Below, piece after piece: positions 15,750 through 24,479 of a DNA stretch of 29,229 nucleotides. A program made the translations under genes and the position numbers. How positions within the stretch are numbered: position 1 is the stretch's first letter; each line of letters begins with the position of its first letter. The notes under the pieces are model-generated. The model saw only the letters and a list, made by a program, of their open reading frames with translations. It ran no database searches and was not told the DNA's origin. The DNA comes from CAZNEZ01 sp964572475 (GTDB lineage: Bacteria > Bacillota > Clostridia > Lachnospirales > Lachnospiraceae), in the NCBI GenBank assembly GCA_964572475.1, contig CAZNEZ010000028.1:1-29229 (forward strand), given 5' to 3'.

Positions 15750-17327
15750 TTAATTTTGTGAATTTGTATCCTGCATTGCAGTTTTTTCATCACAAAGTGT
15801 GACTTCAACTTCTTTTTCCTTATATTCATTATTAGTCATAGTTTGAACTGTAAGTGTTACTGTTGTTCCTGCTTCATAATAATCTAACTGTCCTGTCAAT
15901 TCTTCCTTAGTTGTAACACTTGTTCCATTAATTTTAGTGATAACATCTGTCTTAACTAGACCAGCCTGATCACAAGGACCATCTCCGTTTACTTTTCTAA
16001 TATAAACACCCTCTGGTATTGAATATGCTTCAGCCGTAGATGAATCTACAGTAAGAATTGATATGCCAAGATATCCTCTCTTATCTGAATCAACTTTTAC
16101 CTTAGTTTCCTGTGTCATTAATTCGCTAATAATTTCTTTTGCAGATGAAATAGGAATTGAAAATCCCATTCCTTCAATACTACTTGATGAATAACTGCTT
16201 GATGAGTATTTAGCTGCATTAATTCCTATAACTTCACCATTCATGTTAAGGAGAGCCCCACCACTATTACCACCATTAATAGCTGCATCTGTCTGAATCA
16301 TTGTCATTGTCTTATTATCTACTGTGATTTTTCTGTTAAGTGCACTAATTACACCTGTTGTAACTGACTGTCCATAACCTAATGCATTACCTATTGCAAT
16401 TACACCTTCACCTGCTGATAACTTATCTGAATCTCCTAATGTAGCAACCTTTATCTGTGATAATGTATCTTCCTTAATATCTTCAATCTTAACCGCTACA
16501 ACTGCAAGATCAGCATCTGAATCTGTTCCTTTAATATATGCTGTAACTGATTGATCATCTATAAATTTTACGCTTAATGCTGTAGTATCTTCAACTACAT
16601 GATTATTGGTTACTATAAGTAATTCTGTATCATTCTGTCCAATAATTATTCCTGAACCAGCTCCCTGCGTTTCACTGCTTCCGCTATTTCCAAAACTAAA
16701 TGGATTATATCCTGAATTGACAATTGTTGTACTAGTAATAGCTACTATAGATGGCATTACATTAGATACAACTTCTGATGCATCTGTAACTGTAGCACTT
16801 CCGCCTGTAGTATTAGTTGAAACTGCATTACCAGTAACTGTTTCTGATATCTTCTTTGCACTCTGTAACTCTGTCTTTGTCGCATACCTATCAGATAAAG
16901 AATAATTAACAACATAATATAGAATTCCTGAATTAATCATTACTGCTATTAACGCTACAGCTATACAAGTAGCAAGTGTTCTGCCATAAGTCATAGGTTT
17001 CTTTGTTTTTTTAACTTTAGCTTTTTTTATTTTTTTGGGTGGTTCAGCCTTCGTTTCCTCTACTGGATGCCAAGTATATGCATTATCCTTTTCTGAATAT
17101 GCACTATAACTGTTTGGTGTCTGGAAATTAGGTGTACTTTGTTCATTCTGACTCATACTACCTGCCTGATTAGTATATTCTGTATTAGCATTCGCGCCTG
17201 TATTCATCTGGCTTGTATTATATCCTCCTGTAAATGTGTTAGTTGAATCTGCTCCATTCATTGTGTTATTGTTAGTGGTTGATGAATTAGAAGGATCTGA
17301 ATTCATCGAATTAAAATTGTCACTCAT
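15750..17327 (-). CDS. htrA: HtrA/DegP-type serine protease with PDZ domain
   Basis: Membrane-anchored envelope quality-control protease. The 525-residue protein has a long Asn/Thr/Ser-rich cytoplasmic N-terminus (1-95), a Lys-rich stretch (98-110), one membrane segment (about 117-140), a trypsin-like domain with the triad H243 (NNHVV), D273 (DADLAVV) and S355 (NGGNSGG), and one PDZ domain (about 415-510). AAAGGAG 8 bases ahead supports the ATG at 17327; a longer GTG-started frame runs through hairpins and is rejected. It follows two LCP genes but is separated from them by a terminator, and its upstream region holds phased repeats that fit control by a two-component regulator, as CssRS does for B. 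subtilis htrA. That link is inferred. Confidence 0.93.
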   Translation of the reverse strand: MSDNFNSMNSDPSNSSTTNNNTMNGADSTNTFTGGYNTSQMNTGANANTEYTNQAGSMSQNEQSTPNFQTPNSYSAYSEKDNAYTWHPVEETKAEPPKKIKKAKVKKTKKPMTYGRTLATCIAVALIAVMINSGILYYVVNYSLSDRYATKTELQSAKKISETVTGNAVSTNTTGGSATVTDASEVVSNVMPSIVAITSTTIVNSGYNPFSFGNSGSSETQGAGSGIIIGQNDTELLIVTNNHVVEDTTALSVKFIDDQSVTAYIKGTDSDADLAVVAVKIEDIKEDTLSQIKVATLGDSDKLSAGEGVIAIGNALGYGQSVTTGVISALNRKITVDNKTMTMIQTDAAINGGNSGGALLNMNGEVIGINAAKYSSSSYSSSSIEGMGFSIPISSAKEIISELMTQETKVKVDSDKRGYLGISILTVDSSTAEAYSIPEGVYIRKVNGDGPCDQAGLVKTDVITKINGTSVTTKEELTGQLDYYEAGTTVTLTVQTMTNNEYKEKEVEVTLCDEKTAMQDTNSQN

Positions 17328-17369
17328 ATATTTCAATCTCCTTTCAATATTATCTAATTGATATTTTAG

Positions 17370-17375
17370 AGTATA
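17370..17375 (-). promoter_or_regulatory. Putative htrA -10 element
   Basis: TATACT on the minus strand, 42 bases before the htrA ATG. No -35 match lies 17 bases upstream (the site reads ACAGTT), which is what is expected where an activator replaces the -35 contact. Confidence 0.5.
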
Positions 17376-17384
17376 GACATTTTT

Positions 17385-17417
17385 TGTGAAAAAACTGTGA
17401 TTCAACTGTGAAAAATG
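17385..17417. promoter_or_regulatory. Three 11-bp-phased direct repeats upstream of htrA
   Basis: TGTGA occurs at 17385, 17396 and 17407 on the plus strand, exactly one helical turn apart (TCACA on the htrA strand). The array covers the -35 position of the putative promoter. OmpR/PhoB-family regulators bind direct repeats of 11-bp period in this position. Confidence 0.6.
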
Positions 17418-17443
17418 CGTGCAAAAAAATATATTGCACGCAT
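17409..17443 (-). terminator. Second copy of terminator hairpin upstream of htrA
   Basis: A 35-base sequence identical to that at 17505-17539. Arms 17415-17424 and 17434-17443, followed on the minus strand by T5. It lies after the LCP terminator and before htrA, so it either insulates htrA from read-through or attenuates a more distant promoter. Confidence 0.75.
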
Positions 17444-17444
17444 A

Positions 17445-17467
17445 GAAGAATTGTTTCACAATTCTTC
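17445..17467. repeat. Hairpin between the duplicated terminators
   Basis: Perfect 10-bp inverted repeat (17445-17454, 17458-17467) with a 3-base loop, placed immediately beside the second terminator copy. No T-run follows on the minus strand. Confidence 0.75.
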
Positions 17468-17504
17468 CTAACTACATTTACCTTAAATCACTGTTCTTTC
17501 CTCC

Positions 17505-17539
17505 TGAAAAATGCGTGCAAAAAAATATATTGCACGCAT
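17505..17539 (-). terminator. Terminator of the LCP operon
   Basis: Arms 17511-17520 and 17530-17539, nine-base loop, T5 on both strands, 13 bases past the stop of the second LCP gene. Identical over 35 bases to 17409-17443. Confidence 0.87.
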
Positions 17540-17552
17540 TTTTAGTATATTC

Positions 17553-18794
17553 TTATTTTTTAGATAAATCATGAATTCCTGATTTTTCTTCAATTTCCTT
17601 ACTTATAGCCTTAACTGTTGAAGTTGGAACATAGTTTTCCTCTCCAAACAAAAAGTTGTGAAGTTCTGATACATTGGCTGAAAGTGTTGCAGGTACTACA
17701 ACATCAGCTCTATTAATCTTCGTTCCAGCCTTATATATAGGATAACCTGCCTGGTCACCTAATGAGAAGTTAATAAGAATAGGAATAAGATCCATTACTT
17801 CATCATATGAAAGACTCGTAGTTAATACCTTTTCTTCTGATGTTGATTTAAAAATCTCTGCTGCTAAATCAAGCATCTCTGATACTCCAGCATTTTTAGC
17901 TAGTTGAACTATCTTCGTAATTACAAGTCTCTGTCTTGCTGCCCTACCAAAATCATCATTAATCTTAGTTCCATCTTCTGCATAAAAAGTTACATATCTG
18001 ATACGGCAATAAGCTGTTGCCTGAAGTCCTGTAAGATGTACAGCACCAGATTTTTTAACATCAGGTGTATCCATTCCTGTTACTTTCCTTGTCTCTTTAA
18101 GGTATCCATTAATATAACCTCTCTCATCTTCAGTAATTGTAACATCGATACCTCCGAGCTTATCTATAATAGTCGCAAGTCCAGAGAAATTAACGACAGC
18201 ATAATCTTTAATATTTAAATCAAAATTACTATTAATTGTCTGTATTGAGCCTTTAGCACCATTATTGTAATAGGCACCATTTATCCTGCCATATGATGTA
18301 GAGCCATCTTTTTTAAATACTTTTACATAAGTATCTCTATAAATGGATGCCAGCTTAACTACACCTGAATCTTTATCAATACTTACAATGATAATGGAAT
18401 CACTATGACCAGCTTGGCTAATATCAACATCTCTAGAATCACTACCAAACAGAACTATATTAGTATACTTATCCTGAAGTACAAGACCTTCATTTGTTTC
18501 AATATCATCAGAATTAAAATCACTATCATGAATATTATTAAAATCGTCTTCACTAAGCACAAGTTTAATTATACTTCTGCCTAACCATGAATCAAGAAGC
18601 TTCTGTTTAACATTTGGAACAAGTAAAAGAACAAGTGCAAATACCATTACTACAATGACAAAACCCTCAATAGCAATAATAATTTTTTTCATTCTTTTCT
18701 TTTTGTTTTTTTTCTTTTTTCGTTTAGGTGGTCTTGGCTGTATTTCAAACTCTTCATTGTCCATATCCATAATATCGATTTCTTCTCTACTCAT
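17553..18794 (-). CDS. LytR-CpsA-Psr (LCP) family ligase
   Basis: Membrane-anchored enzyme that transfers glycopolymers from undecaprenyl phosphate to peptidoglycan on the outer face. The 413-residue protein has a basic cytoplasmic tail (23-37), one membrane segment (about 38-60), and an LCP domain with FGSDSRDVD (117-124), SIYRDTYV (R153), VNFSGLATIIDKLGGIDV and the arginine-rich RAARQR (R284, R287, R289). It is the second of two tandem LCP genes downstream of the glycosyl-1-phosphate transferase, so attachment of the rhamnose-type polymer encoded upstream is the likely job. AGAGG precedes the ATG. A weak inverted repeat (18824-18857) lies between the two LCP genes. The LCP name LytR reflects an older idea of gene regulation. 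Confidence 0.93.
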   Translation of the reverse strand: MSREEIDIMDMDNEEFEIQPRPPKRKKKKNKKKRMKKIIIAIEGFVIVVMVFALVLLLVPNVKQKLLDSWLGRSIIKLVLSEDDFNNIHDSDFNSDDIETNEGLVLQDKYTNIVLFGSDSRDVDISQAGHSDSIIIVSIDKDSGVVKLASIYRDTYVKVFKKDGSTSYGRINGAYYNNGAKGSIQTINSNFDLNIKDYAVVNFSGLATIIDKLGGIDVTITEDERGYINGYLKETRKVTGMDTPDVKKSGAVHLTGLQATAYCRIRYVTFYAEDGTKINDDFGRAARQRLVITKIVQLAKNAGVSEMLDLAAEIFKSTSEEKVLTTSLSYDEVMDLIPILINFSLGDQAGYPIYKAGTKINRADVVVPATLSANVSELHNFLFGEENYVPTSTVKAISKEIEEKSGIHDLSKK

Positions 18795-18859
18795 TTTCTA
18801 CCTCTTTCTGTGCATTTTGTAAATGCTAATCAGATTTTAATATATTGATCTTTAGCACA

Positions 18860-20311
18860 CTAATTATTGCTTTTTGTTGTCTCTTTGCTAGTCGTTGTCT
18901 CTTTATTAGTGGTTGTCTCTTTTTTAGTCGTTGTCTCATCCTGTGATGTCTTATTTGGATAATACTTTGAACCTACACCTGTTTTTGTAACAATGGTATT
19001 GCTAATATCCTGAACAGTAAGAGATGGAACATAGTTTACCGAGTCAAATAAAAACGAATGAAGTTCAGATACGTTTTCAGCAAGATTATTAGGAACAACA
19101 CATGACGCACCATTTAATTCTTGAATATTTCTTCCTTCCAGTTTAAATGGAAATCCCGTTGTTTCGCCAAACTTAAAATCTATAACAATTGGAATCAAAT
19201 CCATAACTTCGTCATAAGTTAAACTTGTAGTCATAATCTTTTCTTCTGATGTTTCTTTAAATAATTCTTCTGCAATACTCATTATCTGGGAAACTCCAGC
19301 ACTCTTAGCCTTTGAAACAAGTTTCTGCAATACAAGCCTCTGTCTTGCTGCACGACCATAATCGTTATTAATCTTTGTACCATCTTCAGCATAAAATGTC
19401 ACATATCTTATTCTACAATATGCTGTAGCCTGAAGACCAGTAAGATGTACATCACCATATGTAGTAACATCAGGTGCATCCATTCCTGTAACTTTTCTAG
19501 TCTCTTTTAGATAACCGTTGATAAGTCTTTTTTCATCAGCCGTAATGGTAATGTCGATTCCGCCAAGCTTATCTATAATAGTTGCTAATCCCGAAAAATT
19601 AACTACAACATAATCCTTTATATTAAGATCCAGATTCGTATTAAGAGTACTAATCGTCTTCTCTATTGAATATGTCATTGCAGAATTGACTTTTGTATAA
19701 ACTGCATTCCCTTTATTATTAATAATTCTAAGATATGAATCTCTATAAACTGATGCCATTCTCACTTCGCCTGACTCTTTATTAATACTTACAATTATTA
19801 TACTGTCACTTCTTCCAGATGTCTCAATATCAACATCTCGTGAATCACTTCCTAACAGTACTATATTAGTGTATTTGTCAGTAAGAATGTCATCTATATT
19901 ATCATTAACTTCCACTTCATTATCATTAAAATCCGTATCTTGTACATTGCTAAAATCCTGTTCACTTACAGCCATCTTAATCATCATTTTACCAATCCAC
20001 GTATTTAATAACTTGGCCTTAGCATTAGGAATTAATAGAAATGCTAACGTAGCAGATAAGACGAGAATAAATATTATTTCAACTGTTAAAACTAGTTTTT
20101 TTATTCTACGAACTCTCTTTTTATGCTTTACATTCGTCAATGAATTATCTAGCTGATTATCTTCATCATCCACATCTTCATCTGTAAATGCTTCATCACC
20201 ATCAACCAATTCAAAGTCACCATAATCTAAATCTGTATCTTCTTTTACATTTATCTTCTTTTCAGATTCATTATCTGCTAGATTATCAATATTACTGTTT
20301 TCTCTGCTCAT
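18860..20311 (-). CDS. LytR-CpsA-Psr (LCP) family ligase with Thr/Lys/Glu-rich tail
   Basis: A 483-residue paralogue of the adjacent gene with the same fold order: an acidic cytoplasmic tail (1-60), a basic cluster, a membrane segment (about 72-94), and an LCP domain with LLGSDSRDVDI (G154-R158 core), SVYRDSYL, the near-identical LNIKDYVVVNFSGLATIIDKLGGIDI and YGRAARQR. The last 30 residues are short TTTKKE/TTTNKE-type repeats that could span or bind the wall. AAAGGAACAGG precedes the ATG; the gene starts 40 bases after the stop of the glycosylphosphotransferase, so they are co-transcribed. Paralogues may act on different polymers or back each other up, as in B. subtilis TagTUV. Confidence 0.93.
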   Translation of the reverse strand: MSRENSNIDNLADNESEKKINVKEDTDLDYGDFELVDGDEAFTDEDVDDEDNQLDNSLTNVKHKKRVRRIKKLVLTVEIIFILVLSATLAFLLIPNAKAKLLNTWIGKMMIKMAVSEQDFSNVQDTDFNDNEVEVNDNIDDILTDKYTNIVLLGSDSRDVDIETSGRSDSIIIVSINKESGEVRMASVYRDSYLRIINNKGNAVYTKVNSAMTYSIEKTISTLNTNLDLNIKDYVVVNFSGLATIIDKLGGIDITITADEKRLINGYLKETRKVTGMDAPDVTTYGDVHLTGLQATAYCRIRYVTFYAEDGTKINNDYGRAARQRLVLQKLVSKAKSAGVSQIMSIAEELFKETSEEKIMTTSLTYDEVMDLIPIVIDFKFGETTGFPFKLEGRNIQELNGASCVVPNNLAENVSELHSFLFDSVNYVPSLTVQDISNTIVTKTGVGSKYYPNKTSQDETTTKKETTTNKETTTSKETTKSNN

Positions 20312-20351
20312 CCTGTTCCTTTCACTCGCTAATTACGCTGGCTTAATCCTT

Positions 20352-21755
20352 TTAATATGCGTTCTTATTAATAAAGCCTTTAAATATAGTCAAAAATAGA
20401 ATCTTAAAGTCAAATCCTATTGTCCAGTTTTCGATATAGTATAAATCACAGTTAATACGTTTTCTTATAGAAGTATCTCCTCTATAACCTTTAATCTGCG
20501 CCCATCCTGTAAGTCCTGGCCTTACCTGATGTTTAACCATGTACCTCGGAATCTCTTCTTTAAATTTTTCAACAAAGAAAGGTCTCTCTGGCCTTGGACC
20601 AACAAGTGACATATCCCCCATTAATATATTAAATAACTGTGGAAGCTCATCAATACTTGTCCTACGAATGAATTTGCCTACCGGAGTAACCCTTGGATCA
20701 TTCTTAGTTGTCCAACATTTCTTTTCGTCCTGTTCCTTTTGAACTTCCATAGATCTGAATTTGTACATCATAAATGGTTTGTTATGAAGTCCTACTCTTT
20801 CCTGCTTATAAATGAGTGGTCCTTTGGAAGTTATCTTTATCAATAATGCTGTAACTAGCATAACAGGTGAAGCAATAATAATGGCTATTAATGAACCAAT
20901 AATATCCATAGCTCTCTTACATGCCATATTAAAAGTGTTACTAAGCGGAACATATCTTATGTTAATTACTGGTAAACCAAGTAAATCTTCAGTATATGGC
21001 TTAGTTGGAATAATATTATTATAATCAGGAATAAACTTGGTATGAACTCCTGATTTTTCGCATAATGCAACAATCTTCTCTAACTTATGGTACTCACTTA
21101 ATCCTAATGTTATTGCAATCTCATCAAGTCTATTCTCTGGTAAAATGACCATTAGATTCTCAATTCTACCTAAAACCTTAACACCTTTATATGTGATACC
21201 TGCCTCAACATTGTCATCAAGAATGCCTCTTATAAGATATCCCCATTGAGGATTAGCATTTATTCTGTCAATATATCCTTCTGCTGCTCTACTGTATCCA
21301 ACTAATAAAATGTGCTTAACATTAAATCCTCTTTTACGCATAGATCTAAGTGAAAACTTTAGAACTCCACGCATTGCTATACCATTACATACATTTAACA
21401 CAAAAAATATGAAAAGCATCTCACGTGAAAAATGAGGTTGCTTAATTACATATAATGTAGTTAGAAATATCATCAGACCAATAACATTGGCCTTCATAAT
21501 ATTAGCTATTTCAACTCTTATTCCCTGAACTCTCTTTGGAGTATATAATCTAAATGCAGCATATAATATCAGATATCCTGGTACTATAAAATATAAAGCC
21601 TGCATATATTCTCGGAAATTAAGAGACCACAAATCTCTTGTAAACCAATTAGTCTGGAATTTAATATTCCATGCTTCAAGATATGAAATAACGAAAAGAA
21701 TCGCATCAAGAAAAACATGAAGTCTATTAAAATGTTTTTGATTATCTTTAATCAT
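20352..21755 (-). CDS. Polyprenyl glycosylphosphotransferase (WbaP/CpsE-like)
   Basis: Initiates polysaccharide synthesis by moving a sugar-1-phosphate from a UDP-sugar to undecaprenyl phosphate in the membrane. The 467-residue protein has four to five N-terminal membrane segments, a cytosolic CoA-binding-like Rossmann region (KHILLVGYSRAAEGY), one further membrane segment, and the C-terminal catalytic domain with YKFRSM, NDPRVTPVGKFIRRTSIDELPQ, MSLVGPRPE and PGLTGWAQIKGYRG, the full signature of the family. The ATG at 21755 follows AGGAG; an earlier frame start at 21797 is upstream of that site. A promoter at 21836-21864 drives it with the two LCP genes. The first sugar is usually Gal or Glc, but GlcNAc cannot be excluded. 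Confidence 0.94.
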   Translation of the reverse strand: MIKDNQKHFNRLHVFLDAILFVISYLEAWNIKFQTNWFTRDLWSLNFREYMQALYFIVPGYLILYAAFRLYTPKRVQGIRVEIANIMKANVIGLMIFLTTLYVIKQPHFSREMLFIFFVLNVCNGIAMRGVLKFSLRSMRKRGFNVKHILLVGYSRAAEGYIDRINANPQWGYLIRGILDDNVEAGITYKGVKVLGRIENLMVILPENRLDEIAITLGLSEYHKLEKIVALCEKSGVHTKFIPDYNNIIPTKPYTEDLLGLPVINIRYVPLSNTFNMACKRAMDIIGSLIAIIIASPVMLVTALLIKITSKGPLIYKQERVGLHNKPFMMYKFRSMEVQKEQDEKKCWTTKNDPRVTPVGKFIRRTSIDELPQLFNILMGDMSLVGPRPERPFFVEKFKEEIPRYMVKHQVRPGLTGWAQIKGYRGDTSIRKRINCDLYYIENWTIGFDFKILFLTIFKGFINKNAY

Positions 21756-21835
21756 ATATATTCTGCTCCTAAAGCGCCTTATCACATGCACTTGCAAGAA
21801 TGCCTATTTGCGTATTATTTAGAAATATTTCTTAT

Positions 21836-21864
21836 ATAATACAATAGTTACCAATAAATATCAA
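21836..21864 (-). promoter_or_regulatory. Promoter of the glycosylphosphotransferase-LCP operon
   Basis: TTGATA (21859-21864), 17 bases, TATTAT (21836-21841). The start point would be near 21829, with a leader of about 75 bases that begins with the short palindrome AGAAATATTTCT (21821-21832). Confidence 0.75.
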
Positions 21865-21893
21865 CCAACATTTGTGTGTACTTTTTGTGTCTT

Positions 21894-22820
21894 TTACATA
21901 TATAAATATTGCCCTAGTCTTTTTAAAGCGCCTGTCTTTTTTAAATCGTATTTATTTATAGTTTTATATTTATTAAACTTACTCTTTTTTTCCATATTTA
22001 CATATTCGTGTAACATCTCAGATTTCTCTTTATTTAGCTTATTACCGAATACTTGTTCAAATTCTTCAGCCTGAAGATATGTTTTCTTCAAAGACTGCTT
22101 TATAGATTTACCCATCAGTGCCATTCTAAAATTAGTTGAAAACTTTCTATATTCTTTAGCGCCTTCAACATTGTCCTGATGCTGTCTGTATTTTATTAAT
22201 GCTTCCTCGATAATACCAATATGACCAAATGCGGATACTATTAAGGCAAGCCACCAATCATGCATTATTGCATTAGCTGGCATATAATTAAGGTAATCAA
22301 GCGTCGTTCTATTAAACATTGCTGTACAGCCTGATACATTATTCTGAACTAAATAATAGTTCATTTCATTGCCATAAATATCCATCTTCTGCATCTTAAA
22401 CATCGAATCACATATAACTTTCATTTCATCATCAACCACCATAAGATCTGAATGAACCATAAGTGGAAGCTGTTCACCATATTGCTTTTCCAATAGTTTA
22501 ATTGCCGAAAATGTCTTCTCAACCTTCCTTTGCATCCATATATCATCTTGATCTGCCAACATAATATATGGAGCATTTGAAAGCTTTATAAGCTCAAAAA
22601 AGTTTCTTGTTGGGCTTCCTGAATTAGCCTCAGCCGATATAAGAGTTATTTTATCAGGATTGCTCTCCTGATATTCTTTTATTATCTGGACTGTTCTGTC
22701 ATTAGACATATCATCTCTAATAATTAATTTAAAATCTGTATATGTCTGATTAAGAATTGACTCTATCTGACTTCCAATATATTTTTCGCCGTTATATGCA
22801 GCTAACAAAATATCTATCAT
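21894..22820 (-). CDS. GT2 family glycosyltransferase (rhamnosyltransferase-like)
   Basis: A 308-residue cytoplasmic glycosyltransferase of GT-A fold: IDILLAAYNGEKYI at the N-terminus, IIRDDMSNDRT, MLADQDDIW (the DxD-type metal site) and the VQNNVSGCTAMFNR acceptor-side segment with a later YRQHQDN motif. This pattern is common in enzymes adding rhamnose to wall polysaccharides, which agrees with the dTDP-rhamnose genes upstream. It starts two bases after the preceding gene's stop, with AAGGTGA inside that gene as its ribosome binding site. The C-terminus (about 220-308) is Lys-rich. Donor and acceptor are inferred. Confidence 0.9.
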   Translation of the reverse strand: MIDILLAAYNGEKYIGSQIESILNQTYTDFKLIIRDDMSNDRTVQIIKEYQESNPDKITLISAEANSGSPTRNFFELIKLSNAPYIMLADQDDIWMQRKVEKTFSAIKLLEKQYGEQLPLMVHSDLMVVDDEMKVICDSMFKMQKMDIYGNEMNYYLVQNNVSGCTAMFNRTTLDYLNYMPANAIMHDWWLALIVSAFGHIGIIEEALIKYRQHQDNVEGAKEYRKFSTNFRMALMGKSIKQSLKKTYLQAEEFEQVFGNKLNKEKSEMLHEYVNMEKKSKFNKYKTINKYDLKKTGALKRLGQYLYM

Positions 22821-22822
22821 TT

Positions 22823-24478
22823 CTATTCATTCACCTTAATTAAGAACTTCCCATCTAACTTATCCATCTTAAGATTAGGATTAAAATAGGAATCTATCTT
22901 CTCTAATCTTGAAGACCATCTAGATGTAAATAACTTAATATCTTCTATATTTTCTGTTTCTGTAATATCTTCTCCATAATACATTAATACTGCATTTGGA
23001 TTGTAAATGTTCTTAAATCCATTATTGCTTATTCTTACACAATAATCTGCAACACTCATAATATATGATAGATTGACATCAAATCCTCCTAATTCAGAGA
23101 ACATTTCCTTCTTTATCATTATGCACCTGCCATCAACTGCTGATACCTCATGCGGACATACTATCCTATAGTAATACCCTTTTTCTGACTTTAAAGCACC
23201 TCTAAATGGATAAGTTATTCCACATTCTTTATCTAGCATTATTCCTGCATGCATTAATCTTTTGTCTGCTGAATACATTCTAGTAGAAACACTACCTACA
23301 TTATCTCTGATAATATACCCAAGAAGCTCACTAATAACAAATCCTTCTTTAACCTGCATACTTCCATCAATTATAAGTACGTATTCTTCGTCAAATGTAA
23401 GAACAGCTTCATTTATTTTCTCAACATCATAGCCTTCAACATATACAGTCCTAAACTCATATCCAAGTCTGTTCTTAACATTAGTAGTATTAATTCTTCT
23501 ATCATCACCAATTATAACTATTGCTATCTTTGTATTAGCAGGGATAATATTACTAGTTCTGTAGTATCCATAAGATTTTTCCATAGATGTCTCTGCACTA
23601 ATTCCAAGTCTTTTATAATGGTTAGATAGTGCTTTTACACCAGACTTATAGGCATATAGCTTGCTTTGTGGATTACCTGCAGTCGAATTTTGATGGCATC
23701 TCCAATGATAAAGTATTCTTGGAATATGATATATATTTCTAGACTTTTCAGTACATTTAAAAATAAAATCATAGTCCTGAGCGCCGTCACATTTACTATC
23801 AAATCCACCAACTTCTCTTGCAATCTCTGTTCTTGTAAAGAACATATGACAAATATAATTGTTACTGCACAGATATGTTTCATTAAAATCAGGTTTCATA
23901 TGATGTTGAAAATATACTTTACCTGTCATATCTACCTTATCTTCATCTGAATATAAGGAATCAATAGTTTCATCCATATTCAGTGCTTTTACGCATTCAT
24001 ATAACGCATCCGCTTCAATAAAATCATCATGATCAACTAATGCTATAAATTCACCAGTTGCCATCTTTAATGCTTCATTAGTATTAGCAGAAATACCGCC
24101 ATTTACTTTAAGCATCTGATATTTTATTCTATTATCGGAAACTATCTGATTAATATATGGTGTAATCTCGTATTCTTCTCCTGTACCATCTGCAAGACAT
24201 AACTCCCAATTAGCATAAGTTTGACTCTGTATTGACTCCACCAACTCTTTGAAAAATTCTAATGGTGTCTTATACATAGGAATTATTATACTTATCTTTG
24301 GTGAGTATTCAAACTGTTCATGTTTTTGTACATTTATCATATCATCAGTAAGATTATTATTCTCTCTGAATAGTGGGTACATCTTCTTATCGTATCTATA
24401 CTCATTTAATCTGACAAATGTTGCACTTAGTCCATAGTTTTTGAAGTAGTTAAATACTTTTTTAACACTCTGAATCAT
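22823..24478 (-). CDS. Two-domain GT2 glycosyltransferase, second domain degenerate
   Basis: A 551-residue protein. After an N-terminal region (1-57), the first GT2 domain (about 58-280) has KISIIIPMYKTPLEFF, a VDHDDF metal site, YSDEDKVD and GAQDYDFIFKC. A second GT-A-like domain (about 320-520) has the fold signature NTKIAIVIIGDD, VLIIDGSMQVKEGF and a GGFD-type acceptor segment, but its metal-site position reads IDGS rather than DxD, so it may be inactive or bind differently. The ATG follows the rfbC stop by one base (TAAAATG), so translation is coupled. Place in the operon suggests addition of the deoxysugar made by RfbA/B/C to a lipid-linked chain. Confidence 0.88.
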   Translation of the reverse strand: MIQSVKKVFNYFKNYGLSATFVRLNEYRYDKKMYPLFRENNNLTDDMINVQKHEQFEYSPKISIIIPMYKTPLEFFKELVESIQSQTYANWELCLADGTGEEYEITPYINQIVSDNRIKYQMLKVNGGISANTNEALKMATGEFIALVDHDDFIEADALYECVKALNMDETIDSLYSDEDKVDMTGKVYFQHHMKPDFNETYLCSNNYICHMFFTRTEIAREVGGFDSKCDGAQDYDFIFKCTEKSRNIYHIPRILYHWRCHQNSTAGNPQSKLYAYKSGVKALSNHYKRLGISAETSMEKSYGYYRTSNIIPANTKIAIVIIGDDRRINTTNVKNRLGYEFRTVYVEGYDVEKINEAVLTFDEEYVLIIDGSMQVKEGFVISELLGYIIRDNVGSVSTRMYSADKRLMHAGIMLDKECGITYPFRGALKSEKGYYYRIVCPHEVSAVDGRCIMIKKEMFSELGGFDVNLSYIMSVADYCVRISNNGFKNIYNPNAVLMYYGEDITETENIEDIKLFTSRWSSRLEKIDSYFNPNLKMDKLDGKFLIKVNE

Positions 24479-24479
24479 T

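Noticed and set aside
17328..17459. In-frame upstream extension of htrA from a GTG codon
   Set aside because: It reads through terminator and operator-like repeats, has no ribosome binding site, and the encoded residues are Phe/Asn/Cys-rich and unlike the family; 17327 has AAAGGAG.
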